Counted from the first letter of the stretch, positions 1 to 8,615 are shown. The stretch is 34,858 bases of DNA from Bacillota bacterium (GCA_012839115.1 DUNX01000013.1:1-34858), one strand, 5' to 3'. The notes: a model not told the origin generated them from the letters alone. Translations and numbers: made by a program.

Positions 1-1
1 A

Positions 2-397
2 GAACGGCTGCTTCAGGAGTTGCGTTACCAGGAAAGGTCCTGTTACATCTGCCGGAAAATCCATACGGTGATGGAAGAACACATAAAAGTCCTGCTCTAC
101 CTTTGGGAGAAGGAAAGAGAGTTTGCCGCGGTTTTTGCGGAAAAGAAAGGCTTCTGCCAGAAACACTTCAGGCAACTCCTGGAGAGGGCAGCCCAACACC
201 TCTCTTCCAGGCAGCGACGGGTTTTTATTACCCAGGTCACCGAGAAACAACTGGCGAACCTTGAACGGATCCAGAACGAAGTCCACCGTTTTACAGAAAA
301 AATGTCCTACCACAATGAGGACCTGCCCTGGGATAACGCCCGGGATGCTTTGATCCGGGGCATAAAAAAGCTGGCCGGCATTTGCCGGTTGGAATAG
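2..397 (+). CDS. DUF6062-like protein, 5' end outside the window
   Basis: The reading frame is open from base 2, so the true start lies upstream; a TTG at 20 is only an internal candidate. What remains is a helical, charged protein with a CxxC pair (CYIC) near its start and a GFCxKH motif about 35 residues later. This arrangement (CxxC, then GFC..H, then a leucine-rich helix) resembles DUF6062-family proteins, whose function is unknown. The four Cys/His residues could bind a metal; that is inference. It ends with TAG at 395-397. The next gene is on the opposite strand and converges on it. Confidence 0.6.
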   Translation, partial: ERLLQELRYQERSCYICRKIHTVMEEHIKVLLYLWEKEREFAAVFAEKKGFCQKHFRQLLERAAQHLSSRQRRVFITQVTEKQLANLERIQNEVHRFTEKMSYHNEDLPWDNARDALIRGIKKLAGICRLE

Positions 398-481
398 GAG
401 GCTTCTCCTGTTATTAAGCAAGGAATAAAACTCATGGACCAGAATTTGAAAAACAGCAAGAGAACAAGTCAAGAGAGAGAC

Positions 482-513
482 AAAAAAAGAATCGCCCCTC
501 CCCAGGTAGGGGC
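482..513 (-). terminator. Intrinsic terminator-like hairpin for the acidic lipoprotein gene
   Basis: Read on the minus strand, a perfect 6-bp stem (GCCCCT at 494-499 with AGGGGC at 508-513) with an 8-base loop is followed after 5 bases by a run of seven T. It lies about 75 bases past the lipoprotein stop. The gap between stem and T-run makes it weaker than a classic terminator. Confidence 0.5.
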
Positions 514-587
514 CTCCTTTCCCGGGGAAGAGCGGAAAAAACTCCAGCCGACTCCGGATTTTGATGATTCATTAAACAAAAACAGAT

Positions 588-1247
588 TTAGCTCTCAGGA
601 GCGTTCTTTAGTATTTCCGCTATAAGTTCCGCCAAAAATTGAAGGGGATCAACTGGCTCCGCCACCACGGAATCTGCGACCTTGACGGCGGTCATCCCGG
701 AGGTATCATCGTCATCGTCTTCATCAGGAGAAGAGATATTTATCGTTTTGCCGGTAATTACATAAGTCCACACCGTGACTTCTTCGCTTTCCTCGCCTTC
801 GTCTTCTGCACCTGCTTCGGCTTCTTCGTCTTCTTCCTCTTCCTCGTCATAGGTGATGGAAATAGTATTTCCGTCAACCGTATATTTTCCTTCGTCCATT
901 AGGAAAACCCAGGTTTTTTCCCCGTAGCTAATCTCACCGAAAAATTTTATTGTCCCATCCTTCAGTTGAAGGTAATGTTGTAATGTAACCATAACGTCAG
1001 GAGTGTCAGGCTCTTCATCTTCATCATCATTGTCAATTCCATATTCTTCATCTTCATCTTCATCTTCTCCAAAAAGATCACTTAAAGCTACTTCTTTGGG
1101 AAAGGATGTTTTCTCTCCACCTTCAACCATCTCAGTAATACGCCAGGTACCTTCGAGGGTAGTATCTGATTCTTTTTTGCTACAACCGGCAACCAAAAGC
1201 ATGGCTATAACCAAAACCAACAAAATGGTCAGTACTTTTTTCTGCAT
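588..1247 (-). CDS. Acidic lipoprotein with a lipocalin-like core
   Basis: A 219-residue exported lipoprotein. The start at 1247 is chosen because AAAGGAG lies 8 bases upstream; the longer frame to 1268 has no such site. Residues 1-21 form a signal peptide ending LLVAGC, with C22 as the lipidation site. The core (LEGTWRITEM near 31-40, short beta strands at 97-104, 111-117, 121-134 and 159-172) resembles small lipocalin-like barrel proteins. Three acidic runs interrupt it, at about 59-82, 134-157 and 174-181, and consist almost entirely of Asp and Glu. They sit where loops would be, so they may bind calcium or other cations; this is inference. No specific function is recognised. It has its own promoter at 1353-1381. 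Confidence 0.8.
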   Translation of the reverse strand: MQKKVLTILLVLVIAMLLVAGCSKKESDTTLEGTWRITEMVEGGEKTSFPKEVALSDLFGEDEDEDEEYGIDNDDEDEEPDTPDVMVTLQHYLQLKDGTIKFFGEISYGEKTWVFLMDEGKYTVDGNTISITYDEEEEEDEEAEAGAEDEGEESEEVTVWTYVITGKTINISSPDEDDDDDTSGMTAVKVADSVVAEPVDPLQFLAELIAEILKNAPES

Positions 1248-1352
1248 TTTCAAAACTCCTTTTCTCAAATTTTTGGTTTTTTGCCACTCTAAAGTTTTGG
1301 GAAAGCCGTTTTTATCCCCCCTTTTTGCATTTTTCTATGTTAATTAAACATA

Positions 1353-1381
1353 ATTATACCAAATATTCACGAGAATGTAAA
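1353..1381 (-). promoter_or_regulatory. Sigma-A-type promoter of the acidic lipoprotein gene
   Basis: On the minus strand, TTTACA (1376-1381) and TATAAT (1353-1358) are separated by exactly 17 bases. The leader to the lipoprotein start is about 100 bases. This is one of the best promoter matches in the window. Confidence 0.7.
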
Positions 1382-1509
1382 CTCCTCTATACAAAAATTC
1401 CAATTTTGGTAATAGCCCCTATTTTACATGCTGTTGCACATGAAAAGAGGTTCGCGGGTGATTTGGATTAACACATTTTCCTCTCTATACTGGATAAAAG
1501 TACTTGCCA

Positions 1510-1538
1510 TTGATTTTGCCCCTGTGATGCTGTAAAAT
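1510..1538 (+). promoter_or_regulatory. Candidate promoter of the hisI-hisG genes
   Basis: TTGATT (1510-1515), a 17-base spacer and TAAAAT (1533-1538) lie about 57 bases ahead of hisI. I see no T-box or attenuator in the leader. The rest of the 1248-1594 gap holds only this promoter and the divergent one. Confidence 0.5.
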
Positions 1539-1594
1539 AGGGAAAAGGATCTGGCGGTTTCAATTGGAATTTATCTGTTGGGAGCGTGAAGGCA

Positions 1595-2008
1595 TTGTCG
1601 GAAACCATTTCAAAATCGATTGATGAGTTTATCAACAGTCTGAAGTATGACGGTTCCGGGTTGATCCCTGCGGTGGTCCAGGATGTTAATACTAAGGAAG
1701 TGTTGATGGTCGCCTATATGAGCCCGGAATCACTTAAGACGACTATTACCAGCGGGAAAGCTACGTATTTCAGCCGCAGCCGGCAGAAATTATGGGTGAA
1801 GGGGGAGACCTCCGGCCACTTCCAACATGTCCGGAGGATCCTCTTTGATTGTGACCGGGATACGCTTCTCCTCGAGGTTGAACAGGAGGGCGTTGCCTGT
1901 CATAAAGGTTATCATTCCTGTTTCTTCCGGGAAACCAGGATTGGGACGGACGGCAGGATTGAAGAGGTTTATTGCTTGGAGCGCGAAGACGCGCAAAAAC
2001 CGGAGTAG
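1595..2008 (+). CDS. hisI: Phosphoribosyl-AMP cyclohydrolase
   Basis: HisI opens the purine ring of phosphoribosyl-AMP, the third step of histidine synthesis. Family motifs are visible: [26 protein letters not shown], the metal-binding DCDRD, and the Cys-rich end [11 protein letters not shown]. It is a stand-alone cyclohydrolase with no HisE domain fused behind it. The frame opens with GTG at 1586, but GGGAG at 1580-1584 is too close to serve that codon and is well placed (10 bases) for the TTG at 1595, so I start there. hisG follows 14 bases later. The remaining his genes are not in this window. Confidence 0.93.
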   Translation: MSETISKSIDEFINSLKYDGSGLIPAVVQDVNTKEVLMVAYMSPESLKTTITSGKATYFSRSRQKLWVKGETSGHFQHVRRILFDCDRDTLLLEVEQEGVACHKGYHSCFFRETRIGTDGRIEEVYCLEREDAQKPE

Positions 2009-2022
2009 AGGGGGGAATCTTC

Positions 2023-2913
2023 TTGTTGAAACTAGCGTTGCCCACCGGTAGCCTGCAAAAACCGACATTGGAGATGTTCGCTGCGGCGGAACTAACGGTT
2101 ACTACCCCGAATTCCCGTTGTTACGAGGCTTTTATCGAAGATCCCCGGGTTTCTTGTGTCCGCTGGCTGCGTCCACAGGAGATCCCCATATACGTTGCGG
2201 ACGGTCTTTTTGATCTGGGAATAGCGGGTTACGACTGGGTCCTGGAACGCGGGTGCCGGGATAAGGTGCAGATCATAACAAAGCTGCCGTACAGCAGAGG
2301 AAGCAACCGGCCGGTCCGGCTCGTGGTCGCAGTTTCTGAAGATGCGAAAGAGATCAAGACCGCTGCTGATATCAAACCCGGCAGTAAAATAACGACCGAG
2401 TATGTACAGATAGCAAAGGAATACTTTGCGAAACTGGGGATTCCGGTGAAGGTCGAGTTTTCCTTTGGGACAACCGAAGCGAAAGTACCGGAGATCGCCG
2501 ATGCAGCTGTGGAATTGACGGAAAGTGGGTCGAGCCTCCGCGCCAACAGATTGAAGATCGTGGATACCATCATCGAATCCAGCACGGTGTTGATTGTCAA
2601 CCCGGATACATGGGAAAACAAGGAGAAACGGCAATGTGTCAACGACCTGGTTACCCTGTTGCTCGGGGCGTTGGATGCCCGGGGCCGGGTGTTGATGAAG
2701 ATGAATGTCGCCAAGGCCAATTTGGACAAGGTTTTACAGGTTTTGCCCGCAATGAAGGCGCCCACCGTTTCGCAACTGGTGGGGGGAGAAAACGAATTCC
2801 TGGCGGTGGAGACGGTGGTTGATAAAAGCGGGATCAATCTATTGATTCCCAGGTTGAAAAAGGCGGGAGCCGAGGATATTATCGAACTGCCAATCTCGAA
2901 GATCATTAAGTAG
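2023..2913 (+). CDS. hisG: ATP phosphoribosyltransferase, long form
   Basis: HisG joins ATP and PRPP in the first committed step of histidine synthesis. The sequence begins LKLALPTGSLQ and carries the periplasmic-binding-protein-like catalytic fold, with a PRPP-site region around ELTESGSSLRANRLK and substrate contacts such as GIAGYDW. After about residue 210 it continues with a C-terminal domain ending in KAGAEDIIELPISKII, typical of the HisG_C (ACT-like) regulatory domain. This is therefore the long, self-regulated form that needs no HisZ. The start is TTG at 2023 (or 2026), after a GGGGGG Shine-Dalgarno stretch ending near 2015. Upstream in-frame codons overlap hisI and were rejected. Confidence 0.93.
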   Translation: MLKLALPTGSLQKPTLEMFAAAELTVTTPNSRCYEAFIEDPRVSCVRWLRPQEIPIYVADGLFDLGIAGYDWVLERGCRDKVQIITKLPYSRGSNRPVRLVVAVSEDAKEIKTAADIKPGSKITTEYVQIAKEYFAKLGIPVKVEFSFGTTEAKVPEIADAAVELTESGSSLRANRLKIVDTIIESSTVLIVNPDTWENKEKRQCVNDLVTLLLGALDARGRVLMKMNVAKANLDKVLQVLPAMKAPTVSQLVGGENEFLAVETVVDKSGINLLIPRLKKAGAEDIIELPISKIIK

Positions 2914-2947
2914 CCGCCAGGCACAACGACCGGAAAGGAGAAGCATC

Positions 2948-4549
2948 ATGTCTGGTTTGAACGGGCAGGCACGGGCAAAAATCGCGGAAGACTTGGGGAT
3001 TTCTCCGGAACTGGTCCGGCAGATGGAAGAAGAAGGGATCGATCTGGCCCGTACCGCGGAAATACTTGCCAAGTATAATAAGGGTGATTATGATCATACG
3101 GAACCGGTTTTAGTGTGCGGCCTCCCGGAAGTGGATGGTGAGCAGGTCCTTGATCTAACCGGTGCGATCACCCTCCGGTTGGGATTGGCGGAGGCAAAAC
3201 GGAACATCGGCCGCCTCGGCCTGGAGGTGGATATCACCGGCATCGGCCGGGTGGAGGGGGAAGAGATTGTTTTTGACCGCTCTGCCCTGACTCGCCTCGG
3301 TGTGGAACTTTATCCTGTAACCGCCTATGGGGTTTTGAACGGGGGCTCCGCCAGCAGTTACGCGGATCGGAAAAAAAACCAGGATTTCAATGGGGACCTC
3401 TTCGCCATCTACGAGTCGGAATTTGCGGTGATGGCGGAGATCTGTAAAGGAAAGGCCAAAGGGATCACCCCGGCCTTTCTTAACCCCAACGGCCAACCGG
3501 GGCCGAGCTTTATGGAACTGAAAATGCGAGCGCTTTTGCTTGAAGCCCTCCGCTACCAGCGGTTGACCGCACGAAAGACCGTGGCTTTTCCTGTGCTCTT
3601 CCAGATGACCAGCGTCTATAATAACTCCCAGATCCAGCAGGCGCTGCAAAGTTATAAAGAAAGCCCCGTATTAAAAGAGTTGATCGCTGCCACCGGGGTC
3701 GATGTGACGGAAGCAAAAACAGGAATCCAGCCCATGCTGGCGGCCTTTTCACCGGGGACGGATAAACCCAAAACCCTCTTTACCCGTGCTTTTGGCCGGG
3801 AGGACAGTTTTTTACCGATGCCCGGCGGCCATGGACAAAACTTTTCCGTCTTGCGCGATATCTACCGGGAACTACTGTCTATGGGGATAAAATACATCTC
3901 CCTAGGGAATGTGGACAACTTAGGATATACGCTGGATCCTGTCCCGTTGGCAATTACCGCCCTTCTAAACCGCCCGGGCGGGTTTGAGTTTTGTTTCAAG
4001 ACTGCGGTTGACGTCAAAGGCGGCATTCTGGTTATTGATCAACATAACCGTTTGAACTGTGCCGAGATCGGGCCCGCCATCTCCAAGGAGGAGGTATTGC
4101 GCGCGGAGGAGACCGGGAAGAAGATCCTCTTCAACTGTGCCATCGGCCTCTTCAGCCTGGATTACCTCGTAAGTAACCTGGACTGGATTATTGACCGGTT
4201 ACCGATGCGTTTCTCCGAGCAAAACAAGGACGCCGGCTGTTATTCCCAGGCCGAACAGATAACATGGGAGATTATTGCCTTGATGGAAAACCCCCTAATC
4301 TTCGGTGTTGACAAATACCACCGTTTTCTCGCCGCCAAATTGCTGGTGGAATCCATGATGACCAGCGGTATAGGTTTGAATGATCCCCGTTACCCGGTGG
4401 ACGCCGACCCGGAGAAGGATCTGAAGGCGGTTGCTGTTAACCTGTACAAAGGATTGACCAAAAAACTCAAGACAGTTTACGGGATGGAACTGGAAGGTGA
4501 CGTTTGGCGTCCCAAAACCCTTGGCGAAGTGGAGGAGACCCTGGGGTAA
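2948..4549 (+). CDS. UDPGP-family nucleotidyltransferase (probable UTP-glucose-1-phosphate uridylyltransferase)
   Basis: A 533-residue protein with a nucleotidyltransferase core like the UDPGP family (eukaryotic-type UDP-glucose or UDP-HexNAc pyrophosphorylases). The nucleotide-binding loop is VLNGGSASSYADRKK at about 129-143, a variant of the family GG-x-GT-x(4)-K loop. Further on come PGGHGQNF and a metal/sugar segment SLGNVDNLGYTLDP. It would make a UDP-sugar from UTP and a sugar 1-phosphate in the cytoplasm; glucose is the usual family substrate but cannot be proved here. About 100 extra residues precede the loop. The ATG start has AAAGGAG 8 bases upstream. It follows hisG by 34 bases and may be co-transcribed with it. 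Confidence 0.8.
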   Translation: MSGLNGQARAKIAEDLGISPELVRQMEEEGIDLARTAEILAKYNKGDYDHTEPVLVCGLPEVDGEQVLDLTGAITLRLGLAEAKRNIGRLGLEVDITGIGRVEGEEIVFDRSALTRLGVELYPVTAYGVLNGGSASSYADRKKNQDFNGDLFAIYESEFAVMAEICKGKAKGITPAFLNPNGQPGPSFMELKMRALLLEALRYQRLTARKTVAFPVLFQMTSVYNNSQIQQALQSYKESPVLKELIAATGVDVTEAKTGIQPMLAAFSPGTDKPKTLFTRAFGREDSFLPMPGGHGQNFSVLRDIYRELLSMGIKYISLGNVDNLGYTLDPVPLAITALLNRPGGFEFCFKTAVDVKGGILVIDQHNRLNCAEIGPAISKEEVLRAEETGKKILFNCAIGLFSLDYLVSNLDWIIDRLPMRFSEQNKDAGCYSQAEQITWEIIALMENPLIFGVDKYHRFLAAKLLVESMMTSGIGLNDPRYPVDADPEKDLKAVAVNLYKGLTKKLKTVYGMELEGDVWRPKTLGEVEETLG

Positions 4550-4575
4550 AATTTTCTGGGGAGGCGGGACAAGAG

Positions 4576-4758
4576 ATGGCTGCGATAATAATTGGGAACT
4601 TGATTGGCGCCGGAGCTTATGCCGGCCTGTGGTATCTGATCGTCCTGCGGGGACAAAAGAAAACAAAAAAAGAGAAGTTTAAGGAGCTTGCCCTTAATAC
4701 CCTGCTCTTTTTGGTCCTCTATAATGCCATACCATATCTGGTCGCTTTTATTCATTAA
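4576..4758 (+). CDS. Small membrane protein, 60 residues
   Basis: A short protein with two hydrophobic segments: about residues 3-24 (rich in Ile, Gly, Ala, Tyr and Leu) and 40-58, separated by a very basic loop (RGQKKTKKEKFK). The ATG at 4576 has GGGGAGG about 11 bases upstream and follows the uridylyltransferase stop by 26 bases; a longer frame overlapping that gene was rejected. No family is recognised. The two-helix hairpin with a positive loop suggests both ends lie outside the cytoplasm. Confidence 0.6.
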   Translation: MAAIIIGNLIGAGAYAGLWYLIVLRGQKKTKKEKFKELALNTLLFLVLYNAIPYLVAFIH

Positions 4759-4838
4759 AAGCTAGAAATGAACCAGAAATTTACTGTATAAAAAAATGGT
4801 CCGGGGGTAAGGTACAGGCAGAATAGGAGGAAAATACC

Positions 4839-6884
4839 GTGGAAAGAAGCAACCGTTTGCTTCACGAAAAAAGTCCCTATCTGCTTCAACATGCCTACAA
4901 CCCGGTTGACTGGTACCCATGGGGTGAAGAAGCCTTTCAGCGGGCGGTGGCAGAACAGAAATTAATCTTCCTCTCCAGCGGTTACTCCACTTGCCACTGG
5001 TGTCATGTTATGGCCAGAGAATCCTTTACCGATCCTGAAATTGCCGCTTTTCTCAATGAACACTTCATCAGTGTTAAAATAGACCGGGAGGAGCGTCCCG
5101 ATGTTGACGGGGTATATATGGAGTTCTGCCGTCTTTTTACCGGTACCGGTGGCTGGCCGTTGAGTGTCTTTCTTACCCCCGACAAAACCCCGGTATTTGC
5201 CGGCTCCTATTTTCCACCGTATCGCCGTAATGGGTATCCCGGGTTCTTGGAAGTTCTTTCGACCCTGAATGAACTTTGGCAGAAAGACCCGGAAAATTTG
5301 AAGACCAGAGGTAGAGAAGTTCTGGAGGCTTTTCACGCTTACGAACGCGATCGGGAAGAAAGCGAAGAGGGGATTACCCTTGACCCCGGCTTATTGCGCC
5401 GGGGCGTGCGGCAATTGGCTGCTGATTACGATGAGAAGTGGGGAGGGTTCGGTACCGCCCCCAAATTCCCTATGCCCCAGACCCTCCTCTTTTTATTCCG
5501 TTGGTACCGGCGGAGCAGGGAAGAAGAAAGCCGGCACATGGCAGAGCATACCCTTGATGAAATGGCCGCCGGCGGTATATTTGACCATGTCGGGGGAGGC
5601 TTTCATCGCTATGCGACCGATACCCGCTGGCGGTGGCCGCACTTTGAAAAGATGTTATACGATCAGGCCCTCCTTTGCCTGGCTTACACCGAGGCTTTTC
5701 AGATAACCGGTAAGGCCCTCTACCGGCGTGTGGCAGAGAAGACTTTTGCCTATATCATCCGGGAACTCCGGGCGCCGGAAGGGGGCTTCTACACAGCCCA
5801 GGATGCGGAAAGCGAGGGGAAAGAGGGCAAGTACTACCTATGGACCAGGGAAGAGATCCTGGATGCCCTCGGCAAAGAGACCGGTGAGGAATTTTGTACC
5901 CGGTATAATATAACGAAAGACGGGAATTATCATCCCCATACAGAGGGCGGAGAAGGCCAGGGGACAGCCGGGCTCAATATCCTGTACCGTCAGAAAGAAG
6001 CAGGAGAGATGGAAAAAGCCCTGGAAGCCCTTTTTGAGCGGCGAAAATCACGGATACCCCCGATGATCGACAGCAAGATCCTGACAGCCTGGAACGGGTT
6101 GACCATTGCCGCCCTGACCCGGGCGGCCAGGGTTTTCCGGCGCAACGATTATCTACAGGCTGCGGAAGAAGCGGCTGATTTTTTATTGAGAGAACTCTTT
6201 ACCGGTAAACGTCTTCTTCGCCGGTACCGGCAAGGGGAGACGGCGATTGAAGGTTTTCTTGATGATTATGCCTTTTTTGCCTGGGGACTGCTGGAGCTTT
6301 ATCAGGCAACCCTCTTACCGGTCTACGGGGAAAAAGCCGCAGAATTGACAAGGATCCTGTTGGAATTGTTCTCCGGCGAGGACGGTGGGTTGTACTACAC
6401 CGCCGGTGACGAGGATTTACCCTTCCGGCAGAAAGGGATGGAAGAAGGGGCATTGCCTTCAGGCGCGTCGGTGGCCGCCGGGAACCTCCTGGCCCTGGGA
6501 TTGATGCGTGGTGACAACAACTGGCGGGAACGGGGATTGGCGGTGATTAAGTCCGCAAGACCCCTGCTGTATTACCCTTCAGCCTATCCCTACTTGCTCT
6601 CCATGGCTGACCGGGCAATAGGGCCGGAGATGACGCTGGTTTTGACCGGTCCCTACCGTGAGATCCTATCCTTCCGCCGGGTGGTGGATGAATTTTACCT
6701 TCCCGACCTCTTCATGGTCCACCGGCCGCCGGGGGAAGAGGGGGAGGCGGTGGCCGCTTCCTGGCCGTTGGCAAAGGAGTACCCGGCTGGGAAGACACCC
6801 CGCGCTTATCTCTGCCTGAACCGCACCTGTCAACCGCCGCTGGACAACAGCAGCCAACTCAGGGAGACCCTGCGGGGGATCTAA
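4839..6884 (+). CDS. Thioredoxin-domain protein of the DUF255/YyaL (SSP411-like) family
   Basis: A 681-residue protein with an N-terminal thioredoxin-like domain carrying TCHWCHVM (C52 and C55) after the hallmark opening [21 protein letters not shown]. The rest is an (alpha/alpha)6-type barrel similar to N-acylglucosamine 2-epimerases or cellobiose epimerases, with [14 protein letters not shown] and [10 protein letters not shown] motifs typical of the family. It is full length. Its biological role is poorly known; redox or sugar-related roles have been suggested for relatives. The start is GTG at 4839, with TAGGAGG 5-11 bases upstream. It stands alone, 80 bases after the small membrane protein and 450 bases before apgM. 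Confidence 0.9.
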   Translation: MERSNRLLHEKSPYLLQHAYNPVDWYPWGEEAFQRAVAEQKLIFLSSGYSTCHWCHVMARESFTDPEIAAFLNEHFISVKIDREERPDVDGVYMEFCRLFTGTGGWPLSVFLTPDKTPVFAGSYFPPYRRNGYPGFLEVLSTLNELWQKDPENLKTRGREVLEAFHAYERDREESEEGITLDPGLLRRGVRQLAADYDEKWGGFGTAPKFPMPQTLLFLFRWYRRSREEESRHMAEHTLDEMAAGGIFDHVGGGFHRYATDTRWRWPHFEKMLYDQALLCLAYTEAFQITGKALYRRVAEKTFAYIIRELRAPEGGFYTAQDAESEGKEGKYYLWTREEILDALGKETGEEFCTRYNITKDGNYHPHTEGGEGQGTAGLNILYRQKEAGEMEKALEALFERRKSRIPPMIDSKILTAWNGLTIAALTRAARVFRRNDYLQAAEEAADFLLRELFTGKRLLRRYRQGETAIEGFLDDYAFFAWGLLELYQATLLPVYGEKAAELTRILLELFSGEDGGLYYTAGDEDLPFRQKGMEEGALPSGASVAAGNLLALGLMRGDNNWRERGLAVIKSARPLLYYPSAYPYLLSMADRAIGPEMTLVLTGPYREILSFRRVVDEFYLPDLFMVHRPPGEEGEAVAASWPLAKEYPAGKTPRAYLCLNRTCQPPLDNSSQLRETLRGI

Positions 6885-7018
6885 AAAATGGGCGCAAAAA
6901 TGAGTTACGTTCAGTTTTTGAACTCTCCTTCTTTCCCCGTGCCGTAGGGATAAAAGAGGAGATTTTTTATGCCGATGGTGAGGTAACGGAGGCGTCAATC
7001 CTCAAGGAAGGAGTTCCT

Positions 7019-7111
7019 ATGACCTGTAACTGCTGTCACGGGGTACCGTCAACAGCGCGAACTCTCTGTTCACCACAGAATTCCTGTGTCAATGATAAAG
7101 GGGCCGCATGA
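7019..7111 (+). CDS. Possible Cys-rich small peptide, 30 residues
   Basis: ATG at 7019 follows AAGGAAGGAG by 5 bases, a strong ribosome site for a gap with no other gene. The frame encodes 30 residues and ends with TGA at 7109-7111. Five cysteines fall at positions 3, 5, 6, 17 and 23 (start MTCNCCHGVP). It has no clear signal peptide or charged tail and matches no family I know. It could be a metal-binding peptide, a modified-peptide precursor, a leader peptide or chance; no modification enzyme lies nearby. Confidence 0.3.
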   Translation: MTCNCCHGVPSTARTLCSPQNSCVNDKGAA

Positions 7112-7193
7112 AGGCACCGGGAAAGTGATGGTAAAGGCGGCCGGCTGCCCGGTGCAACTACGGGGAAAAAATCGACTTGTCACAGGTAGGAAC

Positions 7194-7223
7194 TTGACAG
7201 TCCAGATAGAAATAATCCATTAT
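7194..7223 (+). promoter_or_regulatory. Candidate promoter of apgM
   Basis: A perfect -35 box TTGACA (7194-7199) is followed after 18 bases by CATTAT (7218-7223), a 4-of-6 match to the -10 box. The leader would be about 105 bases. Confidence 0.45.
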
Positions 7224-7250
7224 GTCTGAATGCTAATAATCCATTACGTC
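7211..7250 (+). repeat. Imperfect 16-bp direct repeat over the apgM promoter
   Basis: AATAATCCATTATGTC (7211-7226) recurs as AATAATCCATTACGTC (7235-7250) with one mismatch at a 24-base period. The second copy continues into CCAATGG and forms a CCATT/AATGG inverted repeat. The first copy overlaps the -10 box, so this may be an operator. Confidence 0.5.
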
Positions 7251-7334
7251 CAATGGTAATCCAGCAAATGATGTATTAATAATTTATCACTCGTAATGAT
7301 ATTGATTTACCCGTTGATGAAAAGGGGATGAAAG

Positions 7335-8546
7335 ATGAAGTATTTAGTTCTGCTAGGCGACGGGATGGCGGATTATCCCCTCCAGGAACTGGGAGGAAAG
7401 ACACCGCTTCAGGTTGCGAAAAAACCCAATATGGACCGGCTGGCCAAAGAAGGCGTCCTGGGGCTGGTGCGAACGGTTCCGCCGGGATTACCTCCCGGCA
7501 GTGACGTGGCAAACCTGGCCGTCTTTGGTTATGATCCGCAACGCTACTATACGGGCCGTTCGCCACTGGAAGCGGCAGGTATGGGGGTTGAACTTGGCGA
7601 AGAAGATGTAACCTTCCGTTGCAATCTGGTAACCCTCTCCGCGGAAGCGAAGTATGAAGAGAAGAAGATGGTTGATTACAGCGCCGGCGAAATCGGTACG
7701 GACGAAGCCACGCTTCTAATTAAGGATTTGGCTACGGAATTCAACTCGCCAGCAAAGACCTTTTATCCAGGGGTAAGTTACCGGCATCTATTGGTTTGGC
7801 GGAACGGGCCGCTCCGTGCGGAACTGACCCCGCCCCATGACATTTCGGACCGGGTCATCGGCCCTTACCTCCCGCAGGGGAAGGGCGCCGGTGAGTTACT
7901 TTTTTTACTGAAGGAGAGCCAGAGGATCCTTTCTAAACACCCGGTCAATCAGCAGAGGGTCGCCCGGAACCTTGCCCCGGCCAACTCCATCTGGTTATGG
8001 GGACAGGGAACCAAACCACAACTACCCGGGTTTTATGAGAAATACCGGCTGCGGGGGGCGGTAATATCCGCCGTCGACCTGGCAAAAGGGCTGGGCGCCT
8101 GTGCCGGCCTGGAGGTTATCGATGTTGCCGGGGCTACCGGCAACATCAATACCAATTTTGCGGGCAAGGCGGAAGCGGCTTTATCGGCCTTCCGCACGGG
8201 TGCCGATTTTGTCTATCTTCATATTGAGGCCGCGGATGAAGCCGGGCACCATGGCGAACTGGGAACGAAGATTGAGGCGATTGAGCGGATCGACCAAGAA
8301 GCTTTGGGGAGAATTCTCCGGGAATTGCCGGCCATCTCCCCAGAATACAAGATCTTGCTCCTGCCCGATCACCCAACACCGCTCTCGGTTAAGACGCACG
8401 TGGCGGACCCGGTACCGTTTGCGATTTACAGTTCAAATAATAAACAACCCGGCAGTTCATCCCCGTTTGACGAAGAAAGCGCCGCCCGTACCGGCCTTTT
8501 CATTGAGCCCGGCCACTCTTTGATGGACCGCTTTCTTCTCGGCTGA
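7335..8546 (+). CDS. apgM: Cofactor-independent phosphoglycerate mutase, archaeal/bacterial type
   Basis: Interconverts 3- and 2-phosphoglycerate in glycolysis. The 403 residues carry the alkaline-phosphatase-superfamily metal site of the ApgM branch: LGDGMAD at 7-13, the phospho-acceptor serine in PPGSDVANLAVFGYDP (S56), then HIEAADEAGHHGE, LPDHPTP and KTHVADPVPF with the metal-binding Asp and His residues. The length suits the ~400-residue ApgM form rather than the ~510-residue GpmI form. ATG at 7335 has AAAGGGGATGAAAG just upstream. It converges with the DUF4342 gene; a 7-bp hairpin (8549-8572) lies right after its stop but has no T-run. Confidence 0.95.
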   Translation: MKYLVLLGDGMADYPLQELGGKTPLQVAKKPNMDRLAKEGVLGLVRTVPPGLPPGSDVANLAVFGYDPQRYYTGRSPLEAAGMGVELGEEDVTFRCNLVTLSAEAKYEEKKMVDYSAGEIGTDEATLLIKDLATEFNSPAKTFYPGVSYRHLLVWRNGPLRAELTPPHDISDRVIGPYLPQGKGAGELLFLLKESQRILSKHPVNQQRVARNLAPANSIWLWGQGTKPQLPGFYEKYRLRGAVISAVDLAKGLGACAGLEVIDVAGATGNINTNFAGKAEAALSAFRTGADFVYLHIEAADEAGHHGELGTKIEAIERIDQEALGRILRELPAISPEYKILLLPDHPTPLSVKTHVADPVPFAIYSSNNKQPGSSSPFDEESAARTGLFIEPGHSLMDRFLLG

Positions 8547-8548
8547 GA

Positions 8549-8572
8549 GGCAAAGGCTGGACAGGCTTTGCC
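8549..8572 (+). other. Hairpin after apgM without a T-run
   Basis: A perfect 7-bp stem, GGCAAAG (8549-8555) with CTTTGCC (8566-8572), with a 10-base loop, begins 2 bases after the apgM stop. No T-run follows, so it is more likely a 3'-end stabiliser or a Rho-assisted stop than an intrinsic terminator. Confidence 0.4.
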
Positions 8573-8615
8573 GATTGTAATGGAAGTTTCTCGCTGAAAA
8601 ACACCATGAGCAACG

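Larger units (their letters stand above)
6885..7334 (+). other. 450-base gap before apgM
   Basis: No long coding region is supported. The gap holds a possible 30-residue Cys-rich peptide (7019-7111), a perfect 8-bp inverted repeat (GCACCGGG at 7114-7121 with CCCGGTGC at 7148-7155), a promoter-like pair at 7194-7223 and a 16-bp imperfect direct repeat at 7211-7250. I recognise no riboswitch class. Confidence 0.5.

Noticed and set aside
434-625. 63-codon plus-strand frame after the DUF6062-like gene
   Set aside because: It overlaps the lipoprotein 3' end and contains its terminator; low-complexity polar sequence without a good ribosome site.
1003-1347. Ser-rich plus-strand frame
   Set aside because: It is the antisense shadow of the Asp/Glu-coding tracts of the lipoprotein gene.
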